A stretch of 64,000 bases of DNA, taken from positions 41,312,519 through 41,376,518 of the forward strand of contig CM055096.1 of assembly GCA_029204225.1 (NCBI GenBank), read 5' to 3'. Shown here piece after piece: positions 11,876-24,887 of this stretch. This stretch comes from Diphasiastrum complanatum (lineage: Eukaryota > Streptophyta > Lycopodiopsida > Lycopodiales > Lycopodiaceae). The stretch's first letter is position 1. Each line of letters begins with the position of its first letter. The position numbers and the translations under genes were made by a program. The notes under the pieces are model-generated. The model did no database searches. It was given only the letters and a program-made list of their open reading frames with translations, and had not been told where the DNA came from.

Positions 11876-12619
11876 CAAAAACATATTAGCTCTTCAAATG
11901 CAAGCAGCAACACATCTTATGATACAAAAGCTCAACACATCATCATTAAATGGACATCACAAAAAAGTATTTGACAAAAATCTTTTAGCATCTCATATAC
12001 TATAGAGACATATCTTGAAAAATACATTTTCGATAGATATTCCATGCAATAACTTATAATGACAAACATGGTTCTTGTTTGTTAAACAAACCATGTATGA
12101 ATGACACTTGCCACACATCATCAATTGATCGTACAAAATTTTAAATTCATAACAACAACTTTCAATATAGCTACAAGATATGCACTACACATAATAGCAC
12201 TACATTGACCACCAAACATGAGCATGGCGACTTTTTTTTTGTACCTTTAAAAAATTTGTTCCATGTCTACTAACAAGCATTCCATCTATCTTCTTAGGAG
12301 ACTTAATACACTGATATCACATCTTCTTCAGCACTTATAACCCTACCATCCTCATACAAATTGCAGCTCTCATGTAAAACCCACAATTACTTATGGAAGT
12401 CCAGTAGACCAAATTTAAACAAATGCTCTATATATTGTAAATCCCAGGCAATGAAAGTATATTGGTTTGATCACCAGCCTACATACATTGCCTTCAAATT
12501 TACAAACCTTATAACTCACTAAACAACACCTCTTAAAAGTCCAAGTCTTGAGTCCCTCTTAGAAGGCCAAATCTCGAGCTTATTAAAGCTTAAAGAAAAG
12601 CCAAACCTTTTTGTAATGT
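11876..12619. other. AT-rich stretch without a recognised gene
   Basis: Possibly the rest of the Helitron-like element. I see no coding match. Confidence 0.3.
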
Positions 12620-12638
12620 TATATATATATATATATAT
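12620..12638. repeat. (AT)n microsatellite
   Basis: About nine AT dinucleotides in a row. Confidence 0.9.
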
Positions 12639-12832
12639 TTTGCTTTCAATTTTTGAAGTTCCTAAAAAATGAGTACATACGTCACCTTGTTTTTTCTTGT
12701 TTAGAGACTATGTTGACCACATTAACGCTTAAACGTTTACGTAATTGCCGTTCGACAGATTTTTGGGCCATTTGGGGCCCTATCCCCAAGTCATTTTTTA
12801 ATTCTATTTTTTCTAGTGAAAGAGACAACGCG

Positions 12833-12834
<2 letters not shown>

Positions 12835-12900
<66 letters not shown>

Positions 12901-12958
12901 ACATAGAGAGAGATAGAGCACGTGCTGTCTCTCTCAGCATGCGGTCTCTCTCAGCGCA

Positions 12959-13041
<83 letters not shown>

Positions 13042-13345
13042 AAAGACGATTCTTGACTGTTGATTGGGCCACGTGTGCCCTAAGTCTTCAATGACAAGCA
13101 GTTGAAGGGCACAACTGAAGGGTGACGGGCAATTTTTTGGAACTTTCCAGAAAACAGTAGAAAGATAAAAATCTAGAAGTTTCGTAGAGAGAGAAAAGGA
13201 GATATATATATATGTATATATATATATGCGTGGAGAAAGAGAGCGCATAGGAGCCAGCGTGAGGGAGAGAGGCTTTGTCAAAAAGGCTTTCTTAGAGTTA
13301 CACTATTTTAGGGTTTTAGAATGAGAAATAGCCATAATGTGAGGC

Positions 13346-13396
<51 letters not shown>

Positions 13397-13458
13397 CAGT
13401 GTCTCTATCAACGCAAAGAGAGAGAGAGAGTGCATGGAGAGAGAGAGAGAGAGAGAGC
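12835..13458. repeat. Cluster of (GA)n arrays with interleaved CT-containing spacers
   Basis: Pure GA runs lie at 12835-12899, 12962-13038 and 13351-13394, with shorter ones at 13417-13430 and 13437-13457. A TA-rich run sits at 13201-13228. The spacer at 12900-12961 holds GCACGTGC and GCATGC palindromes flanked by AGAGAG on one side and CTCTCT on the other, so the single strand can fold into hairpins. The spacer at 13395-13416 is a related sequence (TGTCTCT, CAACGCAAAGAG). Open frames crossing these arrays are artefacts of the dinucleotide repeat. Confidence 0.9.
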
Positions 13459-13559
13459 GGGTGGAGAGAGTTATGAGTGTGAAAAAAATCAGCCAAATTG
13501 TGAACTACGTGAGTTAATGGTCCATTGGTCGGACCATTGCCACAAATAATCGGGTCCCC

Positions 13560-13930
13560 GGGCAGCTATTGAACTCCGCCACTCGCTGGAGGGCCCAAAT
13601 TATTTATGGTAACGGTCCCAGCCGTTATTTTTTTAACCTATTACATACCTCCAACGAAGCCAAGATCACTCGCCAAAGGCCTGCCTATTCGAGAGCTGAC
13701 GAAGAAGAAGAGTTTCCGTGTACGATTGTGTGCGAGAGGAATCGTTGAAATTGGAAAGGATGATTTTGCGACTCCGCTCATTTTATCCCTCTTCTTCATT
13801 TTCTTCCTCTTGCAGGTCTCCACTTTGTGATTCAGGCAATAATTCTCTGGATTTGATGCTCGTCTTTAGTGCTATCCGTGGATACTTTTCTTACAGTAAC
13901 AAGACAAGGATTCTGTTTTGCTTTTCGTAG
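13560..13930 (+). other. Possible promoter-proximal first exon of an unrecognised gene
   Basis: This stretch is richer in G+C and CpG than its surroundings. A pyrimidine tract ends in a splice-acceptor-like TCTTCCTCTTGCAG at about 13803-13816. It could be a plant 5' UTR or first-exon region, but no protein family is recognisable in the short frames here and no downstream exons were found. Confidence 0.2.
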
Positions 13931-15434
13931 AAATCGTTGAAGCGGACAAGTTTTATGAAGTGAATTGATGTCGAGCTAAGCTAAATCCAGGCAACATTCC
14001 TATATTCTTATTATCGTCCAGTTTACTTCCGCTTGCTAGGATTAAAGTAATGATGCTCGTCTTCCTTTGAAAATAATGTGAAACAGATTTGCAAAAACAA
14101 TACATATAGATTTCAAAGTAAGTTTTTTTAAACAATCCGTAAATCGAGGAGGATGTTCAGTATGAGGTACTTGGTATAACAACAACAGTTCGGAGATCTA
14201 TCTCCACAATCTCCTTATTCAATATGCATGTACACACTGTACATTTCAAGTGTGCTTCATAACATGGGATGGTTAAATGTCTTTGACATGTTTTTTCTTT
14301 CTAAACTACGGCTAGAAGTGAATGTAGCAGTAATACTAAGTTTGTTATTAAAGCTACGTGGCTAGACAATAACAATGTCTCAACACTCTGCTTGGCTGAA
14401 TGAAATGGGAATCAAGCAGCAATATCCTGAGGTAGATAGAAAGTTGTGATGTAGCTGAGGGTGGTTCTACGTGTCGAGGTGAAAGCATGTGGTGCGTACC
14501 TCAAGGTGGGCAGATGTGATGTGCCCGAGTGGATGCTCGATAATGCGTGATATGTGAGGCTGCTGGTCTCTTAGGCTGTTGTAGATTTCATCTAACTTTG
14601 CATTTGCATCAATTTGTGGCCGACGTTTGAAGTAGGATGTAACATGCGACTGTAGCTGTCTTCAACGCTGGTAGCGTGGCATGTTTCGATTTTCACGCAA
14701 ACATCTCTCATACCTTTAGTGAAACAGATCTACGATCCACATGATATCAAGGAGCGTAGTGTAATTGGCTGATCCTGAAAGAAGCAGTCACAATGTTTTC
14801 CCTTGATTTCATAGTATAGGTATTATTGGTAGCCGATTAAACGTTCCTCAGAACACCGAAGCCATTGAGTACTCAACATGTGTGATTTAGGATTCGACAA
14901 TAAAGAGATAGGACCTGATTTTACAATCAATGTATGTCACGTATGATGTGACCGCTAACTGGTTTTGAATCTTGCTTGAAAGCTAAAGTCTAATGTCATG
15001 GATCAATCATCAATATGCTGTAACCTTTGACCTACTATTGAGTATTCTCAAAGAGCTTTTCGAACTTCAATCTTCCTTAAAGTAATAGACTTACGAATTG
15101 GCCAATTGAACGTGCCCATGAAATATCAATATGTAACTAGCTTTCAACACATCTATTGGGTGTGTGAGAGGAGCCTTGAGAGTTTCATCATAATATCTTT
15201 GCATGTCAAAAGCAATGGCCCATGCGAAGATACTTGCAATAGCTCATTGGAGGGCATTTTTTGATTGATCAACTTTTTGCACATTGTTTTTGCAAGAATA
15301 GGCACTTTTGCTGAAAGCAGAAGTGCATGTAGGAGGAGAAATTTTAGGGTGAAACACCTAGAGAGGATTCTAGGGCCCATGAATAGGTCTACGCCTCTCT
15401 CTCATCACTCTCACCCCACTATAAGTGTACTAGG
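13931..15434. other. Stretch without a recognised gene
   Basis: I see no protein family, RNA gene or transposon end. Confidence 0.35.
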
Positions 15435-15752
15435 GTGCAATGGACACATGTCACTTTAGGGGATTGTGGTGGAGAAAAGTGCGCTTGCGGAGGAAAGGGC
15501 AACTTAGCGGGTGTGCGAAAAGGCACACTCAAAGAGCATGTTACAAAATTTTGGGGACTTTATAACCATATTCTTGATTTGCCAATGATTGTAGATGGAG
15601 TGTCTCGTACACATAAAGACTCAGTTGGAGCTTTCGATCCTCAAGATTTGGAGAAAACTATTTCATTGGCTAAGAGATTGGAGTCATTTTTCGTGGAAGT
15701 AAAAAGGAAGAAGGTGACAAGAAGAGGTAGTCCCACAAACAAAAGTTTATAG
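15435..15752 (+). pseudogene. Possible gag-like retroelement fragment
   Basis: An open frame of 105 codons with a Gly/Cys-rich start, a segment LKEHVTKFWGLYNHI and a helical segment containing ISLAKRLESF, then a basic tail. This order is loosely like the middle of a plant gag protein. It lies just upstream of a gypsy LTR but does not match that family's gag. Weak call. Confidence 0.25.
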
Positions 15753-15849
15753 GAAATTGCAATTTGTTCAAAGATAAAGACGAGAAGTGAAAAAATGCTG
15801 AGGAAAGGTAAGGGCAAGGCTAAAAGAAAGTATGACCTATTTTAAATGT

Positions 15850-16262
15850 GTCAAGCTAGGAGTTATGGACTCGGCTCGTTATATTCGTCGCATCCATTCT
15901 TTTATTCTTTATCATGCATATGCAGCCCTATGGGCCCTTTTTATTCATGTACTGGCCTTGGGCCCTATTTGGTCACATTTTTAGGACTTGGTCATATTGA
16001 TTTGGAGTGGGGGTCCTCCAATTGGGGGGGCACACTATTTTCCCTCCAAATCTTCTGCCTCCCTTTACTTTTGAATTCCTACTTTAGGGTTCATCAGTAG
16101 GGTATATACAGGGCAACATTGTAGTCTTTTAGTCAGCTGATGATATTGATCTCTCTCTCTCTAGTCTTTTTAAGCATTCTCTTTCCTGTTTTATAGACTA
16201 GTTTCTTGCTTATGTGCTGCTTTTCTAGCTTAACCATAGATCTATTGCGGATCAGTTCGTAA
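15850..16262 (+). mobile_element. 5' LTR of Ty3/gypsy element 1 (probably truncated at its left end)
   Basis: It aligns with the LTR at 35687-36204: shared blocks include GGAGTGGGGG, TTTTCCCTCCA, TGCCTCCCTTTACTTTTGAA and TTAGGGTTCAT, followed by GTAGGGTAT (the likely promoter/TATA zone near 16099). A primer binding site follows directly. The left 80 bp or so of the LTR, seen in the other copy, is not recognisable here. Confidence 0.7.
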
Positions 16263-16264
16263 CT

Positions 16265-16277
16265 TGGTATCAGAGCA
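16265..16277 (+). promoter_or_regulatory. Primer binding site of gypsy element 1
   Basis: TGGTATCAGAGCA matches the 12-nt initiator-methionine tRNA primer site TGGTATCAGAGC used by most plant LTR retrotransposons. It directly follows the LTR. Confidence 0.8.
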
Positions 16278-16890
16278 CTTTCCTTGGCTGGAGGCTGGTG
16301 CATATTTCAGATCTGAGGGCGCCCATCTGCAGCGTACATTTTCAGCCTACGGATCAGCTTGTTTTGCAGGATTTCGTCGTCGATTGGCGGTGGTTCACAG
16401 CGCCCATTTTTAGCAGGTTTTTCGTCGCTGTTTGGAGGAGGACCAGCCCCCATTTTCAGCCAGCCAGCGCCCATTTTTCAGCCAGTCATTTCAAGCCAGT
16501 AAATCGCCTATTTCTTTTGTTGCCGCCTATCTCTAGTCATGTTTTCCAGCAATTACCTCTTCTACGTTGGTGACAGTTTTCAGCGTTTCGGCAGGCTTTT
16601 TATTGGCGGCGTGGACACTTCTCTTCAGCCATCACTATCGTGCATATGACTCAAACATTCGGAGGTATTTTTCCAGCATTGTTTCATCGCTGGTTATGAG
16701 TCCTTTGTGTGTTCTTTTGGCTTACTTGTTGTGACGACGTATGTCCTCTCTGTCGGTATGTCCATTTGTTCATGCATTGTGTCTCCTTTCTTATGAGTAT
16801 ATGCCTATCTCCTCTTTCTTGACTATCTATATTCATTGAGTTTTTGATTCTTCATATAGATTACTTTTTTACCTTATCACTATTTTGTTG

Positions 16891-18745
16891 ATGGCTACCA
16901 CCTCTCCATCTACTAGTGAGCCTCCTCAGGAAGCATTACACGATCACATTCAGGAGGTCATTGAGAGAGCATTACTCACCTTGGTCTTTATGAGTTTTGT
17001 GTGCTTCCTTTTGGTGTAACAAATGGTCCACCTACGTTTCAGAATGTTATGAATAATGTTATGCGTCTGCTTCTTGGCTGATGTGTTTTAGTTTATTTTG
17101 ATGATATTCTCATTTTCAGTGCTTCTCTGTCCGAGCATATTTCCCATCTGTCCTCTATTTTTAAGTTACTTGTTCACCATCAGCTGTTTGCTAAGTTGTC
17201 TAAATGTTCTTTTTTTTTGAGATTGAATTTTCTTATTTGTGATGGTCGTATTCGCCTTGACCCTCGTAAGGTCCAAGTTATCCAAGATTGGCCTGTGCCT
17301 ACTGATGTTCATCATGTTCATATGTTTCTCGGTTTAGCCACTCATCTTCGTCGTCCTGTTCCACATTTTGCCAACTGTGGCTGCTCCTCTTCATGCGCTC
17401 TTGAAGAAATCCTGTTCTTTTTTATGGACTCCTGATCGTCAAACTGCCTTTGATACCCTTCATTGCGCTGTTGTTGATGATGTTGTTGTGTTTACCTCAG
17501 TTTGATCAGAAGTTCATTGTCAAGACTGATGCTAGTTCTGTTGGTTTAGGCGCCTTACTTCGTCAATCCCAGTGTGTTATTGCATATGAGTCGCGACGTC
17601 GCGTCTTCGCTCTTATGAGCAACGTTACTCTGTACATGAGAAATAGCTCTTAGCTGTCATCTATGCTCTTAAGAAGTGGCATCATTATCTTTATCGTGTT
17701 TCTCTTGACATGGTTACTGATCATTAGTCTCTTAGATATCTTTTTACACCGCATGATCTTAGTGATCGTCAGTATCGTTGGTTGCAGTTTTTACAGTCTT
17801 TTCATTTTGCGATTCTATACCGCCTTGGTCGGTCAAATACTGTTGCTGACGCTTTGTTCCATCTTCCTGCTTTGTTACACAGTCTTGTCGCTACTATTCC
17901 CTCATGGTTCTGTGATGTTTATAGTTCGTCTCCACTCCCTTCCTCTCGTCCACATCAGGTGTATTCCATTGTTGATTGTCGTCTTTATCATTATAGTTCT
18001 CTTTGTATTCCCAGTACCCTTAATGTTTGTCCTAAGTTGTTGTTTGATGCCTATTCTTCTCTTGTTGGTGGCCATTTTGGTTTTCAGAAGTCTTATGCTC
18101 GTCTTAAGGACCATTTCTACTAGCCATCCATGAAGTTCGAGCTAGCACATCTTATCCGTGAGTGTACCTTTTGTGCCCGTAATAAATATTCTCGTGCTAT
18201 GTCCGCTGGCTTGCTCCAGAGTTGGCCCATTCCTCATTGCCAATGGACAGACATTTCTATGGACTTTATCCTTGGCCTTCCTCATACCCATCGTGGTAAT
18301 GACTCATGTATGGTGGTGGTTGATCGGTTCTCGAAACAGGCACATTTCATTCCGGTCCGTAGCACTACCGCAATAGAGTAGTGTGCTCGTCTATTTCGAT
18401 CAAAGATCTTTCGGCTGCATGGATTTCCCCGCACTATGCGATCTGATCGAGATAATAAGTTTACCTCTATCTTTTGGACAGAGCTTATGCGTATTCTAGA
18501 TGTTCAGCTTTTCATGGGTTCCGCTTACCATTCCATTGTCGATGGACAGTCTGAGGTCCTTAATCGGATCCTTGAGGATTATCTCCGCCATTTTGTTACT
18601 TCTTCAGGGAAGGATTGGGAACAACATTTATGTTTAGCAGAGTATAGCTATAATAGCTTTGTAGTCTAGTGATGTATCGTTTATAGCTCCCACCTTCTAC
18701 ATGTGCCTGTGATATCTTCCATGTCAGTTTGTTACGTGATTTGAG
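16891..18745 (+). pseudogene. Ty3/gypsy element 1, internally deleted gag-pol
   Basis: The ATG at 16891 starts a gag N-terminus (MATTSPSTSEPP) like that of element 2 at 31617. After about 27 codons, near 16973, it jumps straight into the reverse transcriptase palm (LPFGVTNGPPTFQN, then VYFDDILIF at about 17090-17115). The rest of gag, the protease and the RT N-terminus are therefore missing. RT thumb and RNase H follow in shifting frames (DASSVGLGALLRQ; the equivalent of KGR-x-N-x-VADAL), then integrase (zinc-binding HHCC region, TDISMDFILGLPHT, RSDRDNKFTS, GQSEVLNRILEDYLRH). A second deletion near 18667 joins YNSFV to the distal part (CACDIFHVSLL-like). The 3' end and 3' LTR are absent. Frameshifts and stops are numerous. 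Confidence 0.75.
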
Positions 18746-18749
18746 GGAT

Positions 18750-19610
18750 GACTTTGGTGTCTGGAGAACAAGATTTGTACTCTTGATGATGTAAAGCTAA
18801 AGAACAAGATCATCAAAGAGATGCATGATGGCCCTACAAGATTCAGGTCATACACCTTGGAGCCAAATGTGATTTTTTATGTCAAATCTTGTGAGACATG
18901 TCAAAGTACTAGGTTGTAGCACATGAGGACTCTTGGTTTGGTTCATCCTTTGTATATGCCTAGAGAGAGAGATGGGAGAGCACATTTACAAAATTTTACT
19001 ACACATCTTCCATGCACGATGAAGTAGCATGAGTTGTTGTGGGTGGTCATGGACTAACTCATTGTATTTGCCAAGTTTATTCCATTGTAGAAGGATGTGG
19101 ATATGCATGATGTCGCTTCAGCTTATCTACAATTTAAATTCTCACACTTCCATTTGCCTAGGAAAATTATGATTGAGAGATATCAAATTTGTCGGATCTT
19201 TTTGGCAAGATCTCTTCAAAGGAGATGGTGCCATACTAAGTGTAGAAGCAATGATTATGAGACAAATGAACTAGCTGAGCAAGTTAACCACGTGGTGGAA
19301 GACATTGAGATCTTGCATAGCACAATTCTAGATTTGATGGGAAGATTACTTAACCTTCGGTGGAGTTTGCTCATAGTAATAGGATACATATATAATAGTT
19401 GAATATACTCATAATAGTAGCAGATATACTAGTTTTACTATGTATTCTTTTATGGCTATGTATGGGGGGAATCCAAAATCTTCTATTTTGGTTGGCATTC
19501 TTGAGTGAAATAATGAAGCTTCTAATGATCAAATACTTGACATGCATAGCTTGTTGCTAGAATGTAAGGGTCATTTGCAAAGGGCCTAGGATCAGATGGT
19601 AGGATGTGCT
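18750..19610 (+). pseudogene. Ty3/gypsy integrase remnant of another family
   Basis: Blocks in changing frames match a plant gypsy integrase: KIIKEMHDGP, VKSCETCQ, a MDFIT-type region, SFWQDLF, then a segment equivalent to NGQTEQVNHVVEDI, and finally MAMYGGNPKSSILVGI. It is a different family from element 1, whose end it abuts. No LTR seen. Confidence 0.6.
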
Positions 19611-22600
19611 TAAGAAGAGGTGGTCTTTCATTTTTTAGGGAGGACAATGGGTTTGTTTAGGAGTGATTGTTTCCTCTCATTTCAAGATGATTGCCTTAAA
19701 ACCTATAGTAGGATGGAAGATGTCATAAAATTTTTGTCATGTTTTTATGGTCATATTTTTTTTGAGGAAATTAGTGATGTGTGTTTCGAGTTGTAGTTAC
19801 GTAGTGGTATTTGTCATGTTAGTGAATTGAAGGAATGTGATTTGGATTGACAATATGTTACTTGATTGTTAAGCGGATTGTTAAGTGTTGGGAGGGGTTG
19901 TGTCCACTTTCTAGCTACCAATACATTCATTGAACATGAAACTTTTGACCAAGCTCTTGTTTGATCCCTTCCACTTGCATGGCCTCATTTGTTTGATCAA
20001 TTTGAAAATTGTACGTGGTTCTCATTGTTAGAAATTAATATCAACTTTTTAACCCCTATTTTGTCAATGGGCCATGCTTGCGAGCTATATTCATTTTTTA
20101 GATTAGGTATAGAATAATTTTGCATGTAGTAGGATGCCACAAATCTATTATAAGATTTATATTTTTGATCAAGTATTTAACTTGGGAATTTAACCAAGTA
20201 TAGGAGTTAGATTTGGGACAAGCTTTTTGCTTTTACCTAAGTTAGAGGTAGGCAAATTATATTTAATGAGGACTTGCGCCCTCCTCTCTTATTCCATTAT
20301 AGCATGTTTCAGACTCATGAGTACTCTAAGATATTCTCCATTGTTCAATTATCTTGTTGTTATGTGTTGTGAGTACTAATATGATTAGTTTACTCTTGTT
20401 CATTATGGAAATTTTTTTAGCGCTCATCTGGTTGCGTGGACATTCTTCCGACTTATGTTGTCCCAAGCATCCAAAGCACAAATGTTTTCTCTTTGTTTGC
20501 TCTTGGTCTTGTGGTGACATTAGTAATGTATGGACATCAGGCCGTCCATATGTTCTCTACTCTCCTCCACCTTTGAGCTAATTCTTGTAACCGATATATG
20601 GCTTCCACAATCTTGTCTTGACTATAGATGATGCCACATATCTGAAATGCATTTGCCCACTTTTGCAACCTCAAATCCATTATAGAAGGTAACATTTGTC
20701 TCTTGGCTGCTACTTCTGCCTCGTGCTCACTAAAGTTTTCTCTACAGCCATTCAATAGTGCCGCTATCTCTCTAAAGTACATGTTCAGCTAGGCTTTGGT
20801 TGTTTTAGAATTTGCGTTAATATAGCATCAAAACCTCAACCTTGACTAAAACTTCGTCTATCCTTTGAGAAACATGAATTGACTCACCAATAGCATCCAT
20901 AGGTGATAAAGTTTCAAGTAGCAAGCTCTATGATGAGATCATAAGCAAAATTCAGCAAACTACTAGCATTTGATCAGTGAACAAGCCAATCTAAAGCAAT
21001 TTGCAAAAGGGCTTCAATCTAAATTGATTAAAAAACCAACTGTTTGCCAACAAAACTATAGCCTGAAGCTCTAATCTATAAGCAAACGTGTCTTCTCCTT
21101 TTATTTCTAGTTGCAAATTTCTCCTAGAGGTAAAATCTACCGTCAAATCACTAATGGACATGCCTACAATTTACTAGCAAGCTTGAAACTAGGTATTCGC
21201 CCAAATAGCTAAGTCCCTAACTTTTCTTTGATTTTGGGCACTCTTGATGAACTAGAGAGTAGATGCAAACTTTCTAGGAACCTCGAAAATAGGTGCTAAA
21301 TCCTCTTGCAAACAATTATTGCTATTGTCTTCCACACATTGGCTTGGAAATCGTTTGCTTTGATGGGAAATTATCACACAAAAAAACCTCACTTTTTCAA
21401 TCTCTTTTCAAAGTACATTGCCATAACATAGAGGAGAGCCTGTTGTTAGTCTCTACCCAACCTTTGTTACATAGGAATAGATTTGCAATGCCTCTCGAAT
21501 GTTCACATCAATCTTCTCAAGCAACCCCAAACCATCACACATCTAATTTGGCACGTGACACATGCAAATTAGCCATGACCTCATGTCACTTGGTACTACC
21601 CCAACATGGGCATGAAACCTATAAGTTGCTAAAATTGTCAAATATGTCCCTGATGTATTGGACCAAGTGTCCCATACAATGTAGGAGATATGTTCATGTG
21701 GCCTTTCAGGTCAACTCCCACTTTTACGAGGTTAGTCCAATAGACTCTTTTTGAGACCCAGCAGACATATTCTAATCATGAGCATGTCAATTCGAGCTAG
21801 TGACCTTCTTATATCATTTTATCAATTTACAATTTCGTCACCACTTGCTGATCAAGCACTTTTTACAATTGATACAAGCTTACAAAGGTTCAAGCATATA
21901 GCAACATATGACATACATGCCTTTGTCTATGAAGGATGATCTACGCAAAACTTGTACATATGCAAACTTCTAAGCCTCCAAGAATAATTGGTATTGTTTC
22001 CTAATTTAACAAATTCTTTGGGGAACTCCAATCTGAATGGATCCAACATAGTTTTGGCTTCAACTCATCCCTCATTGTATGCATTGCAAAAATCTCTCCA
22101 AATGAACACTTTAATGTGATAAAAGACTGAGCAAGTAGTTCATGTAAGCTAATTTGATATTATAGAGAATGTTGAATTTAGAAAGTTACAAGTTTACAAA
22201 CTGGAACACGACAACTAATGAACTTCACAAACTTGCAAAATTATTTATTGAATTTGGGATTGCTAGTCTCACAAAATAAATACAGCTCCTTTCACCTATT
22301 GTATGTCCATAAGGTTGTATAAACATTAATATAGAAATGTTAAAGTCGGGGTCTGATACACAACAAAGGATCAATAGTTGCTTTGATTTGAACAATGTAT
22401 ATTTATTAACAAGCTATATATTTTGTCTCACATGGGTGCTAGAAACACTTCGATGACTCCTTATCTTTGTGTTTAAAACCTTTCAGGCATGCATGGAAAG
22501 GACAATATCCAACATTGACATCAAGGCTCCATGTAAGTTAAGTTTTTATAGGTTGTTCATTGTACAAGAATTCTGTGTCGTGTGTAAAATATGGTCATAA

Positions 22601-23145
22601 TATATCATATTTGTTAACACATCATAAGTGTAGATACCTTGTGATGTATGTCTAGGTGTCATCGTCAATAGCAAGATGTCAAGAGCCACTCAATACGAAA
22701 GCTAGACATATGAAGCACATTTCGAATCTGAGAGTGAATTTGGCGATACTTAAAGAGAAAAGGAAAGAGAAGAATCATTCAGGGAGGACGCCAGTAGCAA
22801 GGGTGGTAACAAATTCGATAAGTGAGGATCTTCTTATCAGTCTTCTAGAGGAACATTCATTCTCAAGTAACTTACATGCATATTTTCTCAAAGTTATTTT
22901 TCTTGCAAAGAGAATGTGCGTTACCACCCAAAAACTCTTGAATATTCATATAAATACAATTAGTACCTGTATACCTATGTACTGGTATGTGCTAAGTTTC
23001 ATGTTGGATACATGGCTTTGCATGGCTAGCGACCATGTTTTCAAGTCACTTCCATGGAGTAAACATCAAAATGCATGAAATTATTGAGGATAATATTTGA
23101 CTTAATTTTTTATTTCTTCCTCACTTGGAGGTTGTACATTTATGA
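19611..23145. other. Long stretch with no confident gene; possible gag zinc-knuckle trace
   Basis: On the minus strand, 20326-20520 encodes KRKHLCFGCLGQHKSEECP. This is like a retroelement zinc knuckle but with one residue fewer than the usual C-x2-C-x4-H-x4-C. The neighbouring minus-strand frame at 20537-20782 is unrecognised. The 153-codon plus-strand frame at 21293-21754 has no domain I know and odd Cys/His content. Nothing else is recognised up to 23145. Confidence 0.3.
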
Positions 23146-23240
23146 GTTTGAAGCCAAGGAAACACTAGCCATTTTGAGTTCATTGTTGCACACATGTGTT
23201 TGAAGCCAAGGAAACACTAGCCATTTTGAGGTCATTGTTG
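23146..23240. repeat. Short tandem duplication, 52-bp unit
   Basis: The block beginning GTTTGAAGCCAAGGAAACAC occurs at 23146 and again at 23198. The shared 43 bases differ at one position, so the duplication is recent. Confidence 0.85.
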
Positions 23241-23315
23241 AGGTCAAGTCATCAGAGTTGTGCGGGCAGACCAAAAACTCGGTCGGAGTTTTAAAATCCG
23301 ACAATTTTCTCTCTC

Positions 23316-24075
23316 TTACGTGGCATTTCTTAGACAGCCCTTTTGGGCCTTGGAACTCCTGTAATGAATGATTAGCCTTATTGTGACCATCTTGGCCACG
23401 GGTGCAAAAGTTTCTTCATAGTCTATCCTTCTCTCTTGAGCATAACCTTTTACAACTAATCTTGCTTTATGTTTGTTTACACTCCCATTTGCATTCAACT
23501 TAATCTTGAAGACCCACTTGCATCCTATTACATTCCTTTGAGGACTATCAACAAGCAACCAAGTTTCATTCTCAATCAAGGCATTATACTCATCCAACAT
23601 AGCTTTATACCATTGTTTGGAGTTCAATGCTTCTTTAACATTAGATGGTTCTTCAAAACTAGATAAAGCATAAGAAGTGGATGAGATACCCTCAACTTGC
23701 TGCCCTTTGCCTTGATATGTGAACCTTGATGGCTTCACTTTTGCCCTTGAAGATCTCCTTGGTGTGGTAGGTGGGTTTGGTGCTTGCTTCTCCTTGAGCT
23801 CCTCCTTGAAATCAAAACATTGCTCCTCGGCCATCTTCTTCTTGATTGTTGGAGCATTTGAGCCTTCTTCAAGCATATGCATATAATGTTCATCAAATAT
23901 AACATCCCTTGAAACAACAAATTTGTTCAAGGATGGGAGATAGATTTTGTAGCCCTTGCTTGAGCTTGCATATCCAAGCATGATCCCTCTTGTGGAAGAT
24001 GGATCCTCCTTTGGTTCTTGTTTCCAATGGCACATGCACATAACATATACACCCAAAAACTTTCAAGTGATCCTA
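23316..24075 (-). pseudogene. Ty1/copia pol fragment (integrase end to RT start)
   Basis: One long minus-strand frame (24056-23316, 246 codons) carries copia features in order. These are the integrase C-terminal region (GIMLGYASSSKGYKIY, FVVSRDVIFDE), a basic linker (RRSSRAKVKPSRF), and the RT N-terminus (W-x-x-AM-x-x-EY-x-AL-x-x-N-x-TW; IGCKWVFKIK; HKARLVVKGYAQ; DYEETFAPVAKM). It stops being copia-like after the VTIR segment, well before the YVDD motif. The open frame is unusually long for this window, so the fragment is fairly young. The upstream integrase core and LTRs are missing. Confidence 0.85.
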
Positions 24076-24887
24076 AAATTACAGCAAATAAGGATCCTAA
24101 AACACTTGAAATTATGAGGGAAACAATAGATTATGATTTCATAAGATTAGCACAACTTGAACCATCAAAATCCATCAAGAATCTATGCCTGAACCTCACT
24201 AAATGGCCCAAATCCTTGAAGAAGCCTTCACACGTGTGAAAGTACGGCCTCCCACAGTCTGAGCACTGTACACCAGACCCGCATTCAATCCTATAATGAT
24301 TAGGAATCACAAGAACTCAAAGAATTAAGAATATAGAGAGAAATTGCACCAATATGAGAGAAAAATCATGAAATTGCTTGATTGATTTTGGTGAGATATC
24401 ATCACCTATATATACATGATCCATCACGGTTTTGGGTAGGTATGAGTAGCCCTAAACCTATCCCTAATGCTAATTTTAGTGGATCTTTCATCCCTACCAA
24501 GTTAGGGTTGGAATCTTGGAGATCCCTCAACAATGTAAAAATTACCAAAAATAGCTCCTACTTTTTCTCTCTTGTATCTAAGCATGATTTGGACTCATTC
24601 CAAAGGTTCTATCACTTAGGTCTACTTGAGAACATCCTTATGAATGGAATCCTATGCTATTTGGCACGTGTGACAAGCCAAATCATGACCATCTAACTAT
24701 TTACAAGTCATATGACCAAAACTAGTCAAGCTAGAATTGTGAATTTTTAATAGTGACTCCATCCTAACCTTCCAAATAGCATAATTTGTAGAATTCAATC
24801 TCTCACTAGCTTCTAGAAGGTATGCTCCAGCAGGTCTCATCTTACTAGTGACTTCTACAAACAAGAAATAGATTCGATTGACTTGAA
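24076..24887. other. Stretch without a recognised gene
   Basis: A TATATATA-type box lies near 24411-24418. No coding match. Confidence 0.3.

Noticed and set aside
12653-13496. Several overlapping open frames on both strands rich in Arg-Glu or Ser-Leu
   Set aside because: They are translations of (GA)n/(CT)n dinucleotide repeats, which stay open in several frames without coding for anything.
17663-18133. 156-codon hydrophobic frame in gypsy element 1
   Set aside because: A shadow of the RNase H/integrase frame, which carries the recognisable motifs.
21293-21754. 153-codon plus-strand frame
   Set aside because: No recognisable domain, no splice or promoter context, and the composition looks like an antisense shadow of AT-rich repeat DNA.
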